NCBI GenBank assembly: GCA_013695335.1
Contig: JACDAR010000097.1
Span: 1-30,849 of the forward strand
DNA length: 30,849 nt
DNA from: Rubrobacter sp.
GTDB taxonomy: Bacteria; Actinomycetota; Rubrobacteria; Rubrobacterales; Rubrobacteraceae
Reading direction: 5' to 3'
A program made the position numbers and the translations under genes. A model generated the notes under the pieces. The model saw only the letters and a list, made by a program, of their open reading frames with translations, had not been told where the DNA came from and ran no database searches. Shown one piece after another: positions 8,196-16,434 of this stretch (within the stretch, counting starts at the first letter, position 1; each line of letters begins with the position of its first letter).

Positions 8196-9938
8196 GTGGA
8201 GAGGAGCCTTTCGACCTACCGTATGATCTCGGACCCCGACGGACTGGCGGATGCTACCCGCGCCCTGGAGAACGCCGAGGTCGTCGGGGTCGACATCGAG
8301 ACTACCAGCCTCAGCCCCCGCGACGGGCGGATACGCCTGCTCCAAATCTCCACTGCGGACGAGACGTTCGTGATCGACGTGTTCGGGGTCAAGGATCTCT
8401 CCCCGCTCAAGGAGATCCTGGAGGACGGCCCGGTCAAAGTTCTCCAGAATGCGAAGTTCGACTACGCTTTCCTGTGCGACGAGCACGGCATCCGGCTCTC
8501 GCCCCTCTTCGACACGATGCTCGCGGCGCAGCTTCTGGACGGCGGCGCGCGGGGAGCATCCTATTCGCTCGAAGCGATAGCGGAACGCTACCTGGACGAA
8601 CAGGTGGACAAGTCGATAAGGAAGGATGACTGGTCAGGCGACCTCTCTGAGGCGCAACTGGAATACGCCGCCAGGGACGCTGCCATCCTGCTCCCGCTTC
8701 GGGATCGACTCCAAGAGGAACTGGAGAAAGACGAACTCGTACGCGTCGCGGGGATCGAATTCGGGGCGGTAGGGGCGCTCTCGGAGATGGAGCTCGCTGG
8801 CGTGAAGCTGGACGTGGCGCGGTGGAAGGAACTCGAAAAGACCGTGCGCGAGCGCCGGGACCGGGCGGCGGAGCATCTCGAGTCGTTCTTCCCGCAGCCT
8901 GACGGCGTGCTGCCGCTTGAGGGGCTCGGACCGCGGCTGAACCTGAACAGCCCAAAGCAGATCACCGACGCATTCCGTTCTCTGGGGATCGAACTCACGG
9001 ACACGAAGGTGTGGACGCTTCTGAAGGTGGACCACCCGGCGGCTGAGGCGCTCCTCAAGTACCGCGAATTGCAGAAAAAACTCGGAACGTATCTGGAGAC
9101 GTATCCGAAGTTCATCCACCCGAAGACAGGGCGCATACACGCGAACTTCTTGCAATGCAGGGTTCCGACTGGACGGCTAGCGTGCACGAACCCGAATATC
9201 CAGCAGATCCCGCACGAAGACGAGTTCAGGCGCTGCTTCGTGGCGGAAGAAGGCAACGTGCTGGTCATCGCAGACTACTCCCAGATAGAGTTGCGTATCC
9301 TGGCCGAGGTCTCAGAAGATCCAGCATTCGTCGAGGCTTTCCAGCGGGGCGAAGATCTGCATCGTCTCACGGCTGCCTCGATGTACGGTGTCCCGATGGA
9401 GGCGGTCACAAAGGACCAGCGCTCCGACGCCAAACGCATAAACTTTGGCCTGATGTACGGCAGGGGCGCGAAGAGCCTCTCAGCCCAGCTCGGCACGGAC
9501 GAGGACAGGGGACGCCAGCTCATAGACGAGTACTTCGCCAACTACCCGATGGTGCAGCGGTTCCTGCAAAGAACAGCGAACCGGGCGACACGCGACCGCA
9601 CCTTGCGTACGCTATCTGGCCGCATCCGCAAGTTCGGGAACGATCCCGTCTCAGACGACCGCGGCGCCATGCGGCGTGAGGCTATGAACTACCCGATACA
9701 GGGCGCGAGCGCCGACATCGCCAAGCTCGCGCTCGGCTACGTCAGCGACGCGCTCGACGGGCATGACGCCAGGCTCATAAACTCCATCCACGACGAGTTT
9801 GTCGTCGAGTGCCGCGAAGATCTCGCCGATGAAATCTCTGAGAAGACGAAGACAGCCATGACGCGGGCCGGGGAAGATCTGCTGGCGAAAGTTCCTGTCG
9901 AGGTCGAGGTAGTAGTCTCCCGCGAGTGGCAGAAATAG
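8196..9938 (+). CDS. Family A DNA polymerase with 3'-5' exonuclease, no 5' nuclease
   Basis: A 580-residue Klenow-like enzyme. The DEDDy exonuclease motifs are intact: Asp33 and Glu35 (VDIETTSL), Asp89 (NAKFDYAF), Tyr157 and Asp161 (YAARDA). The polymerase domain has motif A with Asp360 (VIADYSQIELRILA), motif B from Arg409 to Tyr421 (RSDAKRINFGLMYG, Phe417 being the ribose-side residue) and motif C HDE at 532-534. The 5' nuclease domain of E. coli Pol I is absent, which is normal for this actinobacterial/thermophile-type family. The GTG start coincides with the predicted transcription start. Probable role is gap filling in repair or lagging-strand processing together with a separate flap nuclease. 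Confidence 0.96.
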   Translation: MERSLSTYRMISDPDGLADATRALENAEVVGVDIETTSLSPRDGRIRLLQISTADETFVIDVFGVKDLSPLKEILEDGPVKVLQNAKFDYAFLCDEHGIRLSPLFDTMLAAQLLDGGARGASYSLEAIAERYLDEQVDKSIRKDDWSGDLSEAQLEYAARDAAILLPLRDRLQEELEKDELVRVAGIEFGAVGALSEMELAGVKLDVARWKELEKTVRERRDRAAEHLESFFPQPDGVLPLEGLGPRLNLNSPKQITDAFRSLGIELTDTKVWTLLKVDHPAAEALLKYRELQKKLGTYLETYPKFIHPKTGRIHANFLQCRVPTGRLACTNPNIQQIPHEDEFRRCFVAEEGNVLVIADYSQIELRILAEVSEDPAFVEAFQRGEDLHRLTAASMYGVPMEAVTKDQRSDAKRINFGLMYGRGAKSLSAQLGTDEDRGRQLIDEYFANYPMVQRFLQRTANRATRDRTLRTLSGRIRKFGNDPVSDDRGAMRREAMNYPIQGASADIAKLALGYVSDALDGHDARLINSIHDEFVVECREDLADEISEKTKTAMTRAGEDLLAKVPVEVEVVVSREWQK

Positions 9939-9951
9939 CCTTTTCAGTGTT

Positions 9952-10161
9952 CAGATAGATCAGGCGCGGAAAGAGACAGATTTCCCCAAGCGCATGGACA
10001 TGCTACTCGAAGTGGAGCGGCTCCTGATCGAAGAAGACGCAGGCCGCGCCCCCATGTACTTCGAGGGTGAGGTCCGCCTCATAGAACCGTTCATCAAGAA
10101 CTTCGTGTACCAGCCATTTGGCGGCTCCCCCGACGTGAAGTTGTGGAGGGTCGCGAGGTAG
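9952..10161 (+). pseudogene. Remnant C-terminus of an oligopeptide-binding (SBP family 5) protein
   Basis: Just after polA one frame reads QIDQARKETDFPKRMDMLL and continues through VERLLIEEDAGRAPMYFEGE and PFIKNFVYQPFGG to the stop at 10159-10161. This is the characteristic end of peptide ABC-transporter substrate-binding proteins (helix, 'LIEEDA..P.YF', 'IKNFVYQP.GG', 'LWRV'). A full protein would be about 550-600 residues; only about 65 are present, with no signal peptide, so it is a gene fragment. An ATG at 9994 could open a 55-codon ORF, but no ribosome site supports it. Recognition rests on motif resemblance only. Confidence 0.6.
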
Positions 10162-10175
10162 CCGATTTTCCAGGT

Positions 10176-11024
10176 CTATCTACTACCGGCGAACCGCGAC
10201 GCTCCGGCGGCGGCGAGCGTCACCAGCGCCATTGCCGAGAGGGCGCGGGGACCGAGTTGTTCACCGAGTACCAGGAAACCGACCAGGGCTGCGACCGCTG
10301 GTTCCAGGCTCATGAGCACCCCGAAGACGCGGGCAGGCAGCCTCCGCAACGCTTCGAGCTCCAGCGAGTAGGGGACGACCGAGGAGAGGAGCGCGACCGC
10401 GAGGCCGGCGAGGAGCAGGCCCGGGTCGAGCATCGCCGCCCCGGCGCTCACCACGCCGACGGGCAGCAATGCGACCGTCCCTACGAACAGCGCGATCGCG
10501 AGCCCCGCCATGCCCGGAAACGCGCGGCCCGTCCTGGTGCTGAGGAGAATGTAGCAGGCCCAGAGGGAGCCGGCCACGAGCGCGAACCCCACGCCAACGG
10601 GGTCCAGGTTCGTGTCACCCAAAACGCCGAGGGGCGCGAGCAACAGAATCCCGGCCGCTGCCAGCACGACCCAGAGCAGGTCGAGGATTCGCCGGGAGCC
10701 AGCGACCGAGACGGTCAACGGCCCGATGAACTCCAGCGTCACGGCTATCCCGAGCGGTATGCGGTCGAAGGCCATGTAGATGGAGAGGTTCATCCCAGCC
10801 AGCGTCAGGCCGAAGAGTGCCGCGAGGAGGTACTCCCGTCCGGCGTACCCGCGTAATCCTGGCCGCCAAAGCACGAGCACCGCGAGGGCTGCGAAAGCGA
10901 TGCGCAGGAAAACGGTTCCGCCCGGCCCGAGAGAGTCGAACAGCCCCTTCGCGATGGCCGCCCCGAGCTGCACGGAGAAAATGGGGAGCACGACGAGGCC
11001 CGTGGGCGGCACGGCGCCGGCCAT
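10176..11024 (-). CDS. EamA/RhtA-like amino-acid exporter
   Basis: A protein of about 282 residues with ten hydrophobic segments and the two EamA halves. Segments strongly reminiscent of E. coli RhtA (threonine/homoserine exporter) are AAIAKGLFD near the N-terminus, GMNLSIYMAFDRIPLGIAVT, LEFIGPLTVSV, SSVVPYSLELEALRRLPARV and FGVLMSLEPAVAALVGF. It should export small amino acids such as threonine or homoserine across the membrane; the exact substrate is inferred. The ATG at 11024 gives a standard length, but the ribosome site (GGGAG) is too close to it, so the start is uncertain. The frame stays open far upstream without family similarity. It lies 191 nt downstream of the MFS gene on the same strand. 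Confidence 0.88.
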   Translation of the reverse strand: MAGAVPPTGLVVLPIFSVQLGAAIAKGLFDSLGPGGTVFLRIAFAALAVLVLWRPGLRGYAGREYLLAALFGLTLAGMNLSIYMAFDRIPLGIAVTLEFIGPLTVSVAGSRRILDLLWVVLAAAGILLLAPLGVLGDTNLDPVGVGFALVAGSLWACYILLSTRTGRAFPGMAGLAIALFVGTVALLPVGVVSAGAAMLDPGLLLAGLAVALLSSVVPYSLELEALRRLPARVFGVLMSLEPAVAALVGFLVLGEQLGPRALSAMALVTLAAAGASRFAGSR

Positions 11025-11215
11025 CTCCCGCGCCCGGAGCGCCCCCTTACCAACTATGGAACGACCACCCGAGAACATACAGCCCAGCCTTTGCGTGCCG
11101 CTTATCCGGCGGGCGAGTCTACCACCGCGAACGGCTATGCAGCCCGGAAGAACCAGTCCCCGCGGCAATATTTTCGCCATCACGAACAGAAATTCCCGAA
11201 CGTCCGGTATGGCTT

Positions 11216-12373
11216 CTAACCTTTCGCACCCGCGTCCCGAACCGCCCCGGCCAGGAGCGCGATGCCCGCGCTGAGCCCTACAACCACGAAGAGGCCAGCG
11301 CCGAGTCCGACGCCTTCGGCAACGAATCCGATGGTCGGTGGGCCGACGAGGAACCCGAAGTACCCAGTGGTGGAGACCGCCGCAAGCGCGGGGCCGGTGG
11401 GCATCTCCTGCGAGCGACCGGCTGCGCTGAGGGCGGCGGGGAATACTACGGAGAACCCGGCTCCCGCGCACGCGAAACCGACGAGGGAGAGAATCGGCTG
11501 CGCCGCGAGCAGCGAAGTACCGAGCCCCACGGCGGCGAGGACGCCACAGAAGCGCACGACGGTCGTTGCGCCGAAGCGGGAGAGGAGCACGTCGCCAGAG
11601 AGCCTGCCCGCCGCCATCGCTAGCGAGAACGCGGCGAAACCCGCGGCGGCAAACCCAGGGCCGGTTCCGAGGGTGTCGTTCAGATATACCGCGCTCCAGT
11701 CGGACATCGCGCCCTCGCCGAGCAGAACGCAGAAGGAGATGATGCCGAGGGCGGCCAGGGCACGCGTCGGGCGGACGAAGGCTGGCTCCGCCTCGCCTCC
11801 CCTGTCTGCATCCGCTGGCAGAAGCGCCCGGGTAACGACCAGCGCGGCGGCGAGACCCGCGACGCTCACGCCGAGTAGATGGGGTTCGATGCCGATGCCG
11901 CGGGCTGCGATCAGGCCGCCACCGACAGCTCCAGCAAGACCTCCGAGGCTGAAGGCGGCGTGGAATGAAGACATGATCGGTCGCCCGTATCCCTCCTCTA
12001 CCACAACCGCCTGGGAGTTCATCGACACGTCAAGCGTTCCGTTCGAAGCTCCGAGAAAGACCATCGCCACGACAAGCAAAGGGAGGCTCGGAGCCAGGGC
12101 AAGCGGCGTGAGCGCCAGGCACAGAAGCACAGCGCATACGACCACTACCGGCCTGCTGCCCAGGCGCGTCACGAGCCACCCGGCCACCGACATTGATGCG
12201 AGCGCGCCGATGGCCGTGCCGAGTAGCGCGATGCTCAGGGTTCCCTCGGTCAGGCCGAGCTTCTCCTGCGCCGCCGGTATCCGCACGAACCAGTTCGACA
12301 GCATGAACCCGTTCAGGAAGAAAACGGCGATCACCGCGTAACGCGCTACCCGCAGATCACGCCAAGCGAACAT
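11216..12373 (-). CDS. MFS transporter, YbjJ-like
   Basis: A 385-residue major facilitator protein with 12 predicted membrane helices. The N-terminal segment FLNGFMLSNWFVRIPAAQEK followed by LGLTEGTLSIALLG resembles the YbjJ subgroup. GWLVTRLGSRPVVV is the MFS signature loop between helices 2 and 3, and RLSGDVLLSRFG is the equivalent loop of the second half. The ATG has AGGAG about 12 nt upstream and lies inside the end of the ParB-like gene (28-nt overlap), so translation is probably coupled. Likely a drug or metabolite exporter; substrate unknown. The operon appears to be read from a promoter beside the LacI operator. Confidence 0.9.
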   Translation of the reverse strand: MFAWRDLRVARYAVIAVFFLNGFMLSNWFVRIPAAQEKLGLTEGTLSIALLGTAIGALASMSVAGWLVTRLGSRPVVVVCAVLLCLALTPLALAPSLPLLVVAMVFLGASNGTLDVSMNSQAVVVEEGYGRPIMSSFHAAFSLGGLAGAVGGGLIAARGIGIEPHLLGVSVAGLAAALVVTRALLPADADRGGEAEPAFVRPTRALAALGIISFCVLLGEGAMSDWSAVYLNDTLGTGPGFAAAGFAAFSLAMAAGRLSGDVLLSRFGATTVVRFCGVLAAVGLGTSLLAAQPILSLVGFACAGAGFSVVFPAALSAAGRSQEMPTGPALAAVSTTGYFGFLVGPPTIGFVAEGVGLGAGLFVVVGLSAGIALLAGAVRDAGAKG

Positions 12374-12891
12374 CCCGGCACCAGTCTCCTTCCTTGCTCA
12401 CAGCCGAGATCGCAGACGCCCTCCGCGACCTTGCTGACCTCCGGCGCCGCGAGCAGCGGACGGAACTCGGTAACGTCGGCGTCTATCATCTCGACGCCCT
12501 GATAGCGGGCCACGCTCACGCGGTGGTTACCATCCTCGACGAAGTAGGAATCCCCGATCTTGCTCAAAGTCACAGGGGGCAACTCCACGCCTTTGTGGAA
12601 CGCAAGCGCAACCCGCTTCCACCTCGCGCCCGCGCTCGACTTCACCGGCATGAAACTCCTGTCGAAATCCCGCCATCGCCCCACACTACCATCTATCCTC
12701 GAAACCTCGACGACCCTCCGGCCCAGATGGACCCGATTGTCCGCCCGCCGCGCCTTCCTGACCTCGTGGAAAGCGCGCAAACGATCCGCATCCCCACGTA
12801 CCCAGGCCACCAGCCGCCCGAACAACGCCCTCCACCAGGCACGCTCGAAATCCGCCTCGACCTGCTCGTAAACGCTCATGTACCCGATCAT
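12346..12891 (-). CDS. ParB/sulfiredoxin-like nuclease-fold protein
   Basis: A 181-residue protein. The central and C-terminal part carries SVGRWRDFDRSFMP, LPPVTLSKIGDSYFVEDGNH and RVSVARYQG, the pattern of ParB/sulfiredoxin-fold domains in which the G-N-H-R element binds a nucleotide phosphate. The N-terminus (residues 5-50) is a charged helical region. Such small stand-alone proteins are common in actinobacteria and have no defined function. The start at 12891 is supported by AGAGG 6 nt upstream; a second ATG lies 12 nt inside. The 3' end overlaps the MFS start by 28 nt, and the gene diverges from the LacI regulator across 57 nt containing its operator. Confidence 0.78.
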   Translation of the reverse strand: MIGYMSVYEQVEADFERAWWRALFGRLVAWVRGDADRLRAFHEVRKARRADNRVHLGRRVVEVSRIDGSVGRWRDFDRSFMPVKSSAGARWKRVALAFHKGVELPPVTLSKIGDSYFVEDGNHRVSVARYQGVEMIDADVTEFRPLLAAPEVSKVAEGVCDLGCEQGRRLVPGCSLGVICG

Positions 12892-12911
12892 TACTGCCTC
12901 TTCTAAACCGT

Positions 12912-12933
12912 TTTACTAAATCGTTTAAGTAAA
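12912..12933 (-). promoter_or_regulatory. LacI-type palindromic operator
   Basis: A 22-bp imperfect palindrome centred on the CpG at 12922-12923. The outer arms are TTTACT and AGTAAA, and the half-sites match at 9 of 11 positions. The central CG is typical of LacI-family operators, which accept a Leu finger in the minor groove. The site lies just upstream of the LacI -10 box and just upstream of the divergent ParB-like gene, so the regulator probably represses both directions. Confidence 0.6.
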
Positions 12934-12935
12934 GA

Positions 12936-12941
12936 TATCAT
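12936..12941 (+). promoter_or_regulatory. -10 box of the LacI regulator gene
   Basis: TATCAT (five of six to consensus) ends 7 nt before the ATG at 12949, and no ribosome site is present, so a leaderless transcript starting at the ATG is likely. The -35 region falls inside the palindromic operator, which predicts autorepression. Confidence 0.5.
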
Positions 12942-12948
12942 AGTGGGT

Positions 12949-14070
12949 ATGGATATCAACCCCGAATCGTCGAAAGCCCGGCAAACTTCGAGGGTTTCCG
13001 GGCGCCGGGCGACGTTGAAGGAGGTGGCTGCGGAGGTCGGGGTTTCGCGGGCAACGGTATCGAATGCGTATAACCGCCCGGATCAACTTTCCGAGGAACT
13101 CAGAGTGAGAGTATTCGAGGCAGCTCGACGGCTGGGGTATGCTGGTCCCGATCCCACGGCGCGCGGGTTGAGGAAGCAGCGCACGGGGGCGATAGGAGCC
13201 TTGTACACGGATCGCCTCTCGTACGCGTTCGCAGATCCCGCAGCGGTGATGTTCTTCGAGGGGGTCTCGGTGGCGACGGAGGAAGCTGGCCTGGGGCTAT
13301 TGCTCATCCCCGGAGGTTCGCTCGGGCAACGGGATCCTGAGATCCTTATGAGCGCGGCGGTGGATGGGTTCGTGATCTTCTGCATGGCTGAAGACGATCC
13401 CCTCGTCGAGGCCACGCTCCGCAGGCAGATGCCCGCCGTGCTCGTGGATCAGCCCCCGATAGAAGGCGTCCCTTCCATCGGGATAGACGACGAGGCCGCC
13501 GCCAGGCTCGCCGCCGAACATCTCACCAGCCTCGGCCACAGGAGTTTCGGCGTCGTCTCCTTCGATCTCGACAAAGACTCAAAAAGCGGTTTTGCCGATA
13601 TTGACAAGCAACACGCCGCCACCTACCTGCCGAGCCGCGCAAGGCTCAGGGGCTACGAATCGGCCTTGGAGGCGGCAGGGATCTCCTGGGCCGACGTGCC
13701 AGTCTACGAGTGCGCGGAGAACGTTCCAGGTATGGCCGCAGAAGCCGCCGAAGCCCTGCTCGCGCTTGCCCCACGTCCGACAGCCATCATCGCGACCAGC
13801 GACCAGCTCGCGTTCGGCTTCATGGAAGCGGTGAAGAAAGCTGGCCTCTCCATCCCCGAAGACATCTCGGTTGTCGGCTTCGACGACGTTCCCGAGGCCG
13901 CCCGCGCCAACCCGCCCCTCACTACCATCCACCAGCCGCACGTCGAGAAGGGCCTGCGGGCCGGACGGATGCTAATAGCCCAGCTCCGCGAAGAAGAGCC
14001 GCCAGAGACACAGGTCTTGCTGCCAACCAGGCTCGTCGTGCGCGGCTCGGCCGCGCGGACGGATCATTAG
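12949..14070 (+). CDS. LacI family transcriptional regulator
   Basis: A protein of about 373 residues. The HTH is near residues 21-44 (TLKEVAAEVGVSRATVSNAY), followed by the hinge helix RPDQLSEELRVRVFEAARRL. The periplasmic-binding-protein-like sensor runs from about 75 to the end, with VDGFVIFCM, VLVDQPP, SIGIDDEAAARLAAEHL, LGHRSF, ATSDQLAFGFMEAVKKAG and SVVGFDDVPEA motifs. The ATG at 12949 is preferred to the GTG at 12943 because it sits at the expected transcription start. The ligand is probably a sugar or nucleoside. By position it likely controls the divergent ParB-like/MFS genes and itself. Confidence 0.94.
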   Translation: MDINPESSKARQTSRVSGRRATLKEVAAEVGVSRATVSNAYNRPDQLSEELRVRVFEAARRLGYAGPDPTARGLRKQRTGAIGALYTDRLSYAFADPAAVMFFEGVSVATEEAGLGLLLIPGGSLGQRDPEILMSAAVDGFVIFCMAEDDPLVEATLRRQMPAVLVDQPPIEGVPSIGIDDEAAARLAAEHLTSLGHRSFGVVSFDLDKDSKSGFADIDKQHAATYLPSRARLRGYESALEAAGISWADVPVYECAENVPGMAAEAAEALLALAPRPTAIIATSDQLAFGFMEAVKKAGLSIPEDISVVGFDDVPEAARANPPLTTIHQPHVEKGLRAGRMLIAQLREEEPPETQVLLPTRLVVRGSAARTDH

Positions 14071-14134
14071 AGATAACCGTCCCGCCAAGCGTGGATCTCC
14101 CATCCTGCGCCGCGCAAGAACTTGCCGGAGCCGA

Positions 14135-14926
14135 TCACCAGTCCCGCTGGTCGGTAGGGCGGAATAGAACTTCGTTGACGTTTATGCGGTCGGGCTGGGC
14201 GAGCGTCCAGAGGATGCCCTGGGCCACGTCCTCCGCCTTGAGGAATTCCACGCTGCTCATGGAGTCCCGTAGAGACTCCATAATCTCGGGGTCCACATGA
14301 GAACCGAGCTCGGACTCGGTCGGTCCCGGCTCGAAGAGCGTGACGCGGACACGGTTGGGATGTACCTCTTTGCGTAGAATATTGGTGAAGGCACCGAGTC
14401 CGTGCTTGGTCGCCGCGTAGACCGAGAACAGGGGCTGATGGGTACGGCCCGAAGTCGAGGAGACGTTGACGATGTGTCCGCCACCCCGCTGGAGCATGCC
14501 TGGGAGGACGGCCCGGGTGGCGTGTAGCACGCCGACAAGGTTCACGTCCACCATCCTACGCCAGTCAGCCGGGTCGGCCTTGGCTATCGGTGCGGGCAGC
14601 ATGACGCCGGCGACGTTTACGAGCACATCCACTCCGCCAAATGTCCCCTCGGCGTGGCGGATCATCGCCTCAGCCTGCCCGTAGTCAGTCACGTCTGTGG
14701 GTATGGTGATTGCCTCTCCACCGGCCCGGCCAATCTCCTTCTCGAGCTCTTCAAGACGCTCAGCCCTGCGGGCGGCGAGGCCGACACGGACGCCAGCACC
14801 AGCGAGCGCCAGGGCGGTAGCCCTCCCGATGCCCGACGACGCTCCCGTTATCACCGCAGCCCGGCCCACGAGCAGAGTTCCGCCCGCCCCCTGGGTGCCG
14901 CGGACCCCCTGCGTGGCATCGGTCAT
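14135..14926 (-). CDS. Short-chain dehydrogenase/reductase
   Basis: A 263-residue classical SDR. The cofactor motif TGASSGIG is at 27-34. NVAG at 104-107 is a variant of NNAG. The catalytic residues are Ser157 (in NVSSTSG), Tyr170 and Lys174 (YAATKHG). PGPTESEL follows at about 205-212. Arg residues after the first beta strand (LAARRAERL) favour NADP(H). AAGGAG about 8 nt upstream supports the ATG. It is monocistronic, converges with the LacI gene, and carries a palindromic operator in its promoter region. The substrate is not predictable; the family includes clavaldehyde-dehydrogenase-like and other general oxidoreductases. Confidence 0.93.
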   Translation of the reverse strand: MTDATQGVRGTQGAGGTLLVGRAAVITGASSGIGRATALALAGAGVRVGLAARRAERLEELEKEIGRAGGEAITIPTDVTDYGQAEAMIRHAEGTFGGVDVLVNVAGVMLPAPIAKADPADWRRMVDVNLVGVLHATRAVLPGMLQRGGGHIVNVSSTSGRTHQPLFSVYAATKHGLGAFTNILRKEVHPNRVRVTLFEPGPTESELGSHVDPEIMESLRDSMSSVEFLKAEDVAQGILWTLAQPDRINVNEVLFRPTDQRDW

Positions 14927-14953
14927 GGCGATGCTCCTTCCCTGTGCGCATCC

Positions 14954-14973
14954 GATAGTTCGGTGAAACTATC
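14954..14973 (-). promoter_or_regulatory. Inverted-repeat operator upstream of the SDR gene
   Basis: GATAGTT and AACTATC form a perfect 7-bp inverted repeat with a 6-nt spacer, 28 nt upstream of the SDR start codon. A TTGATA-like -35 on the minus strand overlaps it. The size fits a homodimeric HTH repressor (TetR, HxlR or MarR type). No such regulator gene is adjacent in the window. Confidence 0.55.
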
Positions 14974-14990
14974 AAAGCTCCGGAACACGA

Positions 14991-15116
14991 TCCTATTCTC
15001 GCGGGTGCGGACAGTGCATCGCATTCTTCAAAGGCTTCCACGGCCATGCCCGGCACGCAATAGCGGTTGATAGCTTCCTGTATCTGCGGGGCCAGTTCCT
15101 CTGTTTCTCTCGTAGG
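14991..15116 (-). pseudogene. Possible N-terminal remnant of a serine hydrolase (class C beta-lactamase-like)
   Basis: On the minus strand one frame reads TEELAPQIQEAINRYCVPG followed by MAVEAFEECDA. It resembles the N-terminal helix and first strand of beta-lactamase-family serine hydrolases ('L...I..A....VPG.AV'). An upstream in-frame ATG is followed by a TAA after six codons, and no catalytic SxxK follows, so at best this is a decayed fragment. Weak evidence. Confidence 0.3.
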
Positions 15117-15138
15117 TTACGAAATTATACGGCTCATC

Positions 15139-16434
15139 CTACTCTCCGTTCTCCGTGAAGCCCCTCGCGGCTTCGCCCAGCGCGTCGCGGGCGCCTTGCG
15201 GGTTCGCCGGGCCGTTCTGGGTGAGGGTCGGCAGCATCCTGGCGAGGAGGAGGGTGGAGAGCCCGGAGGACTCGCCGCCTTCTCCCTGCACCAGGAGCGG
15301 GCGTGGGGCGTGGCGCATCAGGCGCGCGCCGACCTCGACGCGGCGGCGGGCGAGCTCGTACTGCACGACGGCCCGGTTGTCCCTGTGGGCCTGTCCCAGG
15401 TGACGCAGGGCTGTCGCCTCGTTCTCCGCCTCGGTGAGCGCGGCGCGTCCGCGGGTCTCGATGTCCAGGCGGACCCGTTGGGCCTCTGTCTCTTTTTCCT
15501 CCAGCATGCGGGCCACGTCCTGGCGGGCGCGGTTGCGGGCTTCGTTCACCTCGATCAGGCGTGCGTCCCGATTTTTCTTGGATCGCTCTATCTCCATCAG
15601 GAGCGTGTCTATGCGGCGCTTGCGGGTGAGCTCCCACTCGCGTTCGTAGGCGGCCAGCTCCTTGGCGACGCGCTCGCGGGTCGCCAGGTGCTGCTGGTAC
15701 TGGTCCGGAAGCTGCACGTCCGGGATGTTCGCCCCCAGGATGCGCACCCCGTAGCCCGCGAGCTGGCGGTTCAGGTAATTCTGCATGTCCCCCACGTCCG
15801 AGCCGCGCAGGTCGTATGCTTTCTCCGTACTCACCTGTCGGCTGCGCTGCCTGATGGCGTCCTGCACCGCGCTCGAAAGCACGAGGTCGAAGTTCGAAGC
15901 CCCGATGGTCCGCACGAAGGCCACGGGGTCGGTGATGCGAAATTTCAGGAAGAACTCTATGGCCTTCAGCGGCACGTTCTCCCGGGTAGGGCAGACGGCG
16001 ACGGGGGCCAGATATGGGATCTCGGTCGCCGTATCCACCACGTACTCGACCTTCTCCCACGGCCACCACAGGTAGTGACGTCCCGGTGAGAGCGTTCCCG
16101 TGACCCTTCCGTATCGGGAGAGGACGCCCGTGGTTCCCTGTTCGATCTCGATGATCGCGCCCCGCCACAACCACAGCAGGGCGAGCGCGAGGAACAGGAA
16201 CGCCACGAGGCCGACCAGAATCCCGACCGCCACGCTCCCTGAGAATATGGCGACGCCGAGTAGGTAGACGGCGAGGCCGAGCAGGAACAGCCAGCCGTAG
16301 CGGCGGCGGTCCTTCGGGATGACGACGGGTACGATCTGCCCCGCGTCACCGCCGCGCAGGAAACGCCGCACGCCGGACCAGCCGGTCACGACCTCGGTGA
16401 TCTTCGAGAACTGCGCGCCCTGGGCGACCGTCAT
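15139..16434 (-). CDS. SPFH/Band-7 membrane protein (second of pair)
   Basis: A 431-residue membrane-anchored stomatin/flotillin-like protein. Two membrane helices at about 46-66 and 68-91 precede the SPFH domain (about 95-275: GTTGVLSRYGRVTGTLSPGR, LKAIEFFLKFRITDPVAF, ILGANIPDVQLPD). A long charged coiled coil follows at about 275-375, then a short Gly/Pro-rich tail. Its ATG overlaps the stop of the upstream SPFH gene as ATGA. The N-terminal VPVVIP element just before the membrane is shared with the partner protein. Proteins of this kind form large ring-like oligomers in membrane microdomains and often act as scaffolds. The pair could form a hetero-oligomer like HflK/HflC. Location downstream of rtcB on the same strand suggests a scaffold for RNA repair. 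Confidence 0.88.
   Translation of the reverse strand: MTVAQGAQFSKITEVVTGWSGVRRFLRGGDAGQIVPVVIPKDRRRYGWLFLLGLAVYLLGVAIFSGSVAVGILVGLVAFLFLALALLWLWRGAIIEIEQGTTGVLSRYGRVTGTLSPGRHYLWWPWEKVEYVVDTATEIPYLAPVAVCPTRENVPLKAIEFFLKFRITDPVAFVRTIGASNFDLVLSSAVQDAIRQRSRQVSTEKAYDLRGSDVGDMQNYLNRQLAGYGVRILGANIPDVQLPDQYQQHLATRERVAKELAAYEREWELTRKRRIDTLLMEIERSKKNRDARLIEVNEARNRARQDVARMLEEKETEAQRVRLDIETRGRAALTEAENEATALRHLGQAHRDNRAVVQYELARRRVEVGARLMRHAPRPLLVQGEGGESSGLSTLLLARMLPTLTQNGPANPQGARDALGEAARGFTENGE

Noticed and set aside
10176..11471. Extended 431-codon version of the RhtA-like frame
   Set aside because: The extra N-terminal 149 residues are Arg-rich shadow of the MFS gene end and spacer; the permease family begins near the ATG at 11024.
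15067..16089. Long plus-strand frame (340 codons) opposite the SPFH gene
   Set aside because: Antisense shadow of a well-supported SPFH gene; no ribosome site and no known domain. Similar long shadows at 17199-18098, 19793-20893, 11262-12341 and 7709-8629 were dropped for the same reason.
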